Assembly (NCBI GenBank): GCA_049724395.1
Contig: JAUGWO010000249.1
Span: 1 to 61,336, forward strand
Length of the DNA stretch: 61,336 nucleotides
Source of the DNA: Spongospora subterranea f. sp. subterranea
Taxonomy: Eukaryota; Endomyxa: Phytomyxea; Phytomyxea; Plasmodiophorida
Reading direction: 5' to 3'
Notes under the pieces: generated by a model
Seen by the model: only the letters and a program-made list of their open reading frames with translations
Database searches by the model: none
What the model was told of the DNA's origin: nothing
Translations under genes and position numbers: made by a program
Shown here: positions 58,269 through 61,336 of the stretch, in pieces
How positions within the stretch are numbered: the first letter of the stretch is position 1
How the letters are laid out: each line of letters begins with the position of its first letter

Positions 58269-60682
58269 ATAATACACTTTTCCTGTTACCGTCGTTATAT
58301 CACCTCATCGAGGTCCTTTGAAATCCTTACAGATTGACTGTCAAGGTCTACAGAAGCTTCTACCGTCCGAACAGTCGTTCGCTTGCGTTCTTCAATCGTA
58401 CTCTTTTCTCTCTCTCTCATTTCTTCTTCATTTCCATATCTTCTCATCATCCATCTCTCCAACCTCACGTTCTTTCAGTCTTCAATCTCTTCCATTCTAC
58501 ATCGTCATTCCTGCTTGATACAACAGTCGTTCGCTTGCGTTCGTCAATCTTACTCTTTCTCTCTCTCATTTCTTCTTCATTTCCATATCTTCTCATCATC
58601 CATCTCTCCAACCTCACGTTCTTTCAGTTTTCCGTCTCTTCCATTCTACATTTACATTCTCCCTCATCGAATTCTCCTCATTATCATGGTTGTACGTCGT
58701 TCCCTTTCCCCCTCCCCGCGTCGAACTCGGTCTTTCTCTCGTGTTGATGAAAGTTCGTCTCCTTCGGTAGAGGACGCAAATACCGCTATGCTGCGATCGT
58801 TGCTAGAATCGCAAGAACGGCGCGACCGCGAATTGGCCGAAGAGCGTCTGGAGTTCGCGAAACAGCTCAGCGCTTTGAGGCGTGAGGTTTCCCAGCTAAA
58901 TGACGCAAGGAGATCCATCGAATCAGATTCCCATCCTCAGATCAAAACCGATCCCCATCCTCTTACTCCGAGCCAACCTTCCACTTTGGTGTCACATTCG
59001 ACAGACAGTCAAGATTTAGCACTTCGTCGGTCTATAATGAATTTACCACAGTTTGACGATTATGTCACGTTAGAAGAAATTCACATGTACTTGGGATCAA
59101 CGCGACGACGAGTGTGGGAAACTGTGCTTCTGACCCGGTGTCTGAAGTTTATGACTTTCGTTGAGTCTTTTGACCGACTGACCAGTCGTCTTAGCGATAC
59201 AATGCGTTGTGAGGTTCTGCTACAATCCTTGAGGGGTACGGCTTTGGAGCGAGCTTTGCAAACTAATGAGACTTCGTACTCAAGTCTCATTGGTCTGCTG
59301 CGCCGGTGGTATCAGAATGATCCATCAATCGTGAAACCGGTGTCGGTGGAATTACGTGCCCAACTTGATCGTGCCGTCCCTGCATCGCATGAAGTACTAT
59401 CCGATTATTTGGAGCGTTTTCGCAAATTATGGCGTCGGGCTTGTACTATGCCGAATGCGTGTGGATTATACGAGGATTGTGTTGTAAGGTCGTTCATCCA
59501 TTCGCTTTCTGAATATGATGAACAGCTTTTCTTGAAAACAGTCGAAGCTGGCGCTCTTCATGGCTCGTTGGAGTTCGCGTTTGAAATCGTATACGCCAAG
59601 GCGTCTATGTTGGCTGAGATCCGATCGGTTTTAATTCCTAAAAGAAACAATCCTCCGGCGCGTTATGCACACTTTCCATCTGCGATTCCTTCTTCTGCAA
59701 CTCCTCCTTCCCAACATATTCCACCTGCGCGCTCTAATCATTCACCATCTACGACGCCTCCCGTTACGCCTCCTCCATTGTCGCATAAGTACGTCCGTTT
59801 TTCACGCCTCAGTGTCTGCACTGTCATTCTATTGATCATCTGGTACAACAATGCCCGACTTGCACTGAAGCTGAACGCAACCAGCATCTCCGTGCCTTAC
59901 ATGAGCGTATGGCATCTCGACGTCCCACAATCCGCTTTACAAAATCCTCTGGTTCCCCTTCGTCTTCTGCTTTGGCTATCTTCTCACCAGGCTTCTCGGT
60001 ACCGTACTGTTTGGATACAGGTTCAGATGTGTGTATCATATCTTCGGACGTGCTGCACCGTCTTCAACAACTCGAAATCCCTCATCATGCCTTGAAGAAA
60101 GCTGCTTTGCCTGTTCTTTTTTCGGGTCGCGGAAGTTCCCTGTCAAGGTCGAAGGTGTCGTCACTCTACCATCAGTCACTTTTTCAACGACCAGCGGAAA
60201 GATTATTCTCCATTCCTTGACGTTTCGTGTCGTAGCTACCCCTTTGGCCGAAATGCTGATCAGCAAGGCAGTGTTGGATTTTATTGGTTTGAATGTGGAA
60301 TCAATGTTCGACATCTTGTCGAAGGGTAACCCAGAGTTCGATGTCTCTTGCGTCGATGCCTTGTCAGCCGGCGGTCTTCGTCGTACCGGTTCCCTCGCCG
60401 ATTGGTCCCCAGTGGACAATGCTTCCGATTCAAATTCGAATCCCGATATTTTGGATCCCGGCTGTGAGCCTCCGGATGATATTCAGGCCGCCATCGACGC
60501 TGTGGTTGGCAACGCGGATCTGCTCTCTGTGCAAGATAAGTCACAGTTATCATCATTGCTTACTGAGTTCTCGGATATCTTCCGCATTGGCTTAGGAGAT
60601 GACCCTCCTATGGATGTTCCACCTATGACTGTCGAGTTGTTGCCAGGGACGTCACTCCCGTCCGGGTGGAATGAAACACTAT
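58269..60682 (+). mobile_element. Ty3/gypsy-type element nested in the chromovirus gag
   Basis: Plus-strand gag (from about 58.68 kb; Arg/Ser-rich start, coiled region 'ELAEERLEFAKQLSALRREV', core 'FDRLTSRLSDTMRCEVLLQS'), aspartic protease ('YCLDTGSDVCIIS', near 60.0 kb) and the linker toward a polymerase, ending at about 60682 without the polymerase or recognisable terminal repeats. On both sides the sequence resumes the minus-strand chromovirus gag, so this element inserted there. Protease and gag are in different frames, as is usual in this class. It is a partial fossil, younger than its host element. Confidence 0.8.
58366..58675 (+). repeat. Tandem duplication of ~145 bp in the leader of the nested element
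   Basis: Two adjacent copies beginning 'acagtcgttcgcttgcgttc' (58370 and 58522), each followed by a pyrimidine-rich tract and 'ccatctctccaacctcacgt'. They lie just before the gag region; the high CT content suits an untranslated leader. Confidence 0.85.
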
Positions 60683-61110
60683 AGTGATCGCCGTGATGAA
60701 GGTTGAGAAGTCGGTGAGGGTGGAGACGGGCCAACCCGTCACATGGGTGTGAGCCGTGCGCGTGCCTGTCCGTTAGGAGCGAACATATAAAGGCGATTCT
60801 GTGGGAATCGGCCGGATACGTGAGGGGTTGTGCCCTTAGAAAATGTTGGACTTGGCCGAGCCAGTGGCGAAACTCGCGTCGCGCGCCATTGAAGGACTCG
60901 GGCATTCGTAGTTTCGGGGTCCTTGCCGGTTGCCGCGATTTGTGGAGCTCAAGTTGACTCCCGAATGGGTGTTGTTTGGGAGAGTGCAGCGGACAGTTCA
61001 GCGATCCGCGCATCCGTCTCGACGCGGTAGGCGGCGGATAAAAACTTCAGCACCTCCTGTAAAGCATCCTGTCTGGTCGTGGCTCGCGTAGTTGTCGGGT
61101 CCGAGTTAGT
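60683..61110 (-). mobile_element. Chromovirus gag N-terminal part (other side of the nested insertion)
   Basis: The minus strand reads 'PESFNGARREFRHWLGQVQH', then 'YPADSHRIAFICSLLT', the typical gypsy gag opening ('PE-x-F-[DN]-G ... W ... L'), followed toward 60.69 kb by text that continues into the gag segment resuming at 58.27 kb. This shows that 54976-58268 and 60683-61110 were one element. It is a fossil. The remaining bases to 61336 may include its leader or terminal repeat, which is not resolved. Confidence 0.75.
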
Positions 61111-61336
61111 CATTAAGAGAGATGGGGTTGAGACTAGTCAGATAGTGTTAGTTGTAGAAGGATTAGTCGGTGAATAGTTAGTTATAGACCGGCTTCAGGA
61201 GGATTCTGGCTCACCAAAAACAAACAACACCATCTTTCTTATAATGACTAAAAAACCCCGATTGCAATTTTTGACTAAAAACAAAATCGTTTTGACGCTC
61301 TCAGAGCGTCAAACACTTTGTGTTGCGTTCGTTGAC

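Overview
The window is nuclear DNA of a eukaryote, most likely a unicellular protist. Its genes carry many short introns (about 50-200 bp, GT...AG). It encodes two recognisable eukaryote-only housekeeping proteins, a CAPAM/PCIF1-type mRNA-cap adenosine methyltransferase and a spliceosomal cyclophilin H. About a third of the sequence is transposon debris (mariner, MULE-like, LINE, Ty1/copia, Ty3/gypsy) or tandem repeat. The lineage cannot be fixed from the sequence. Gene models were built by hand from frame continuity and splice signals; those with complete exon lists (both coiled-coil genes, PCIF1, membrane proteins 1-3, cyclophilin H) close in frame with no leftover base.

Layout. 1-1 kb: gag-like remnant. 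1.05-1.9 kb: 39-bp tandem repeat. 2.0-5.0 kb: inverted duplication of a two-exon gene for a coiled-coil protein of about 400 aa. 5.2-6.9 kb: LINE fragment beside a full-length but decayed mariner with plant-like ends. 8.0-10.1 kb: a gene built of serially duplicated small exons, all joined in phase 2. 10.3-12.1 kb: a second multi-exon gene with internal exon duplication. 12.4-13.65 kb: gypsy and LINE remnants. 13.65-15.4 kb: 52-bp satellite. 15.5-18.1 kb: PCIF1/CAPAM gene.

18.2-41.3 kb, the centre of interest: five minus-strand genes for proteins with signal peptides. Three end in a transmembrane segment plus short cytoplasmic tail; two look fully secreted. They share exon architecture and, in pairs, clear sequence motifs, but have different stalks: acidic phase-1 exons, Ser/Thr/Glu-rich, or about 68 copies of a 17-residue repeat. 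I recognise no known family. They look like a local, rapidly diversifying family of surface or secreted proteins.

41.3-47.8 kb: small repeats, a small secreted-protein candidate, a reverse-transcriptase remnant, a second 52-bp satellite array in opposite orientation, and the cyclophilin H gene. 48-61.3 kb: mainly retroelement fossils, including one gypsy-type element nested in the gag region of another, and a striking 111-bp near-perfect inverted repeat (54,148-54,390).
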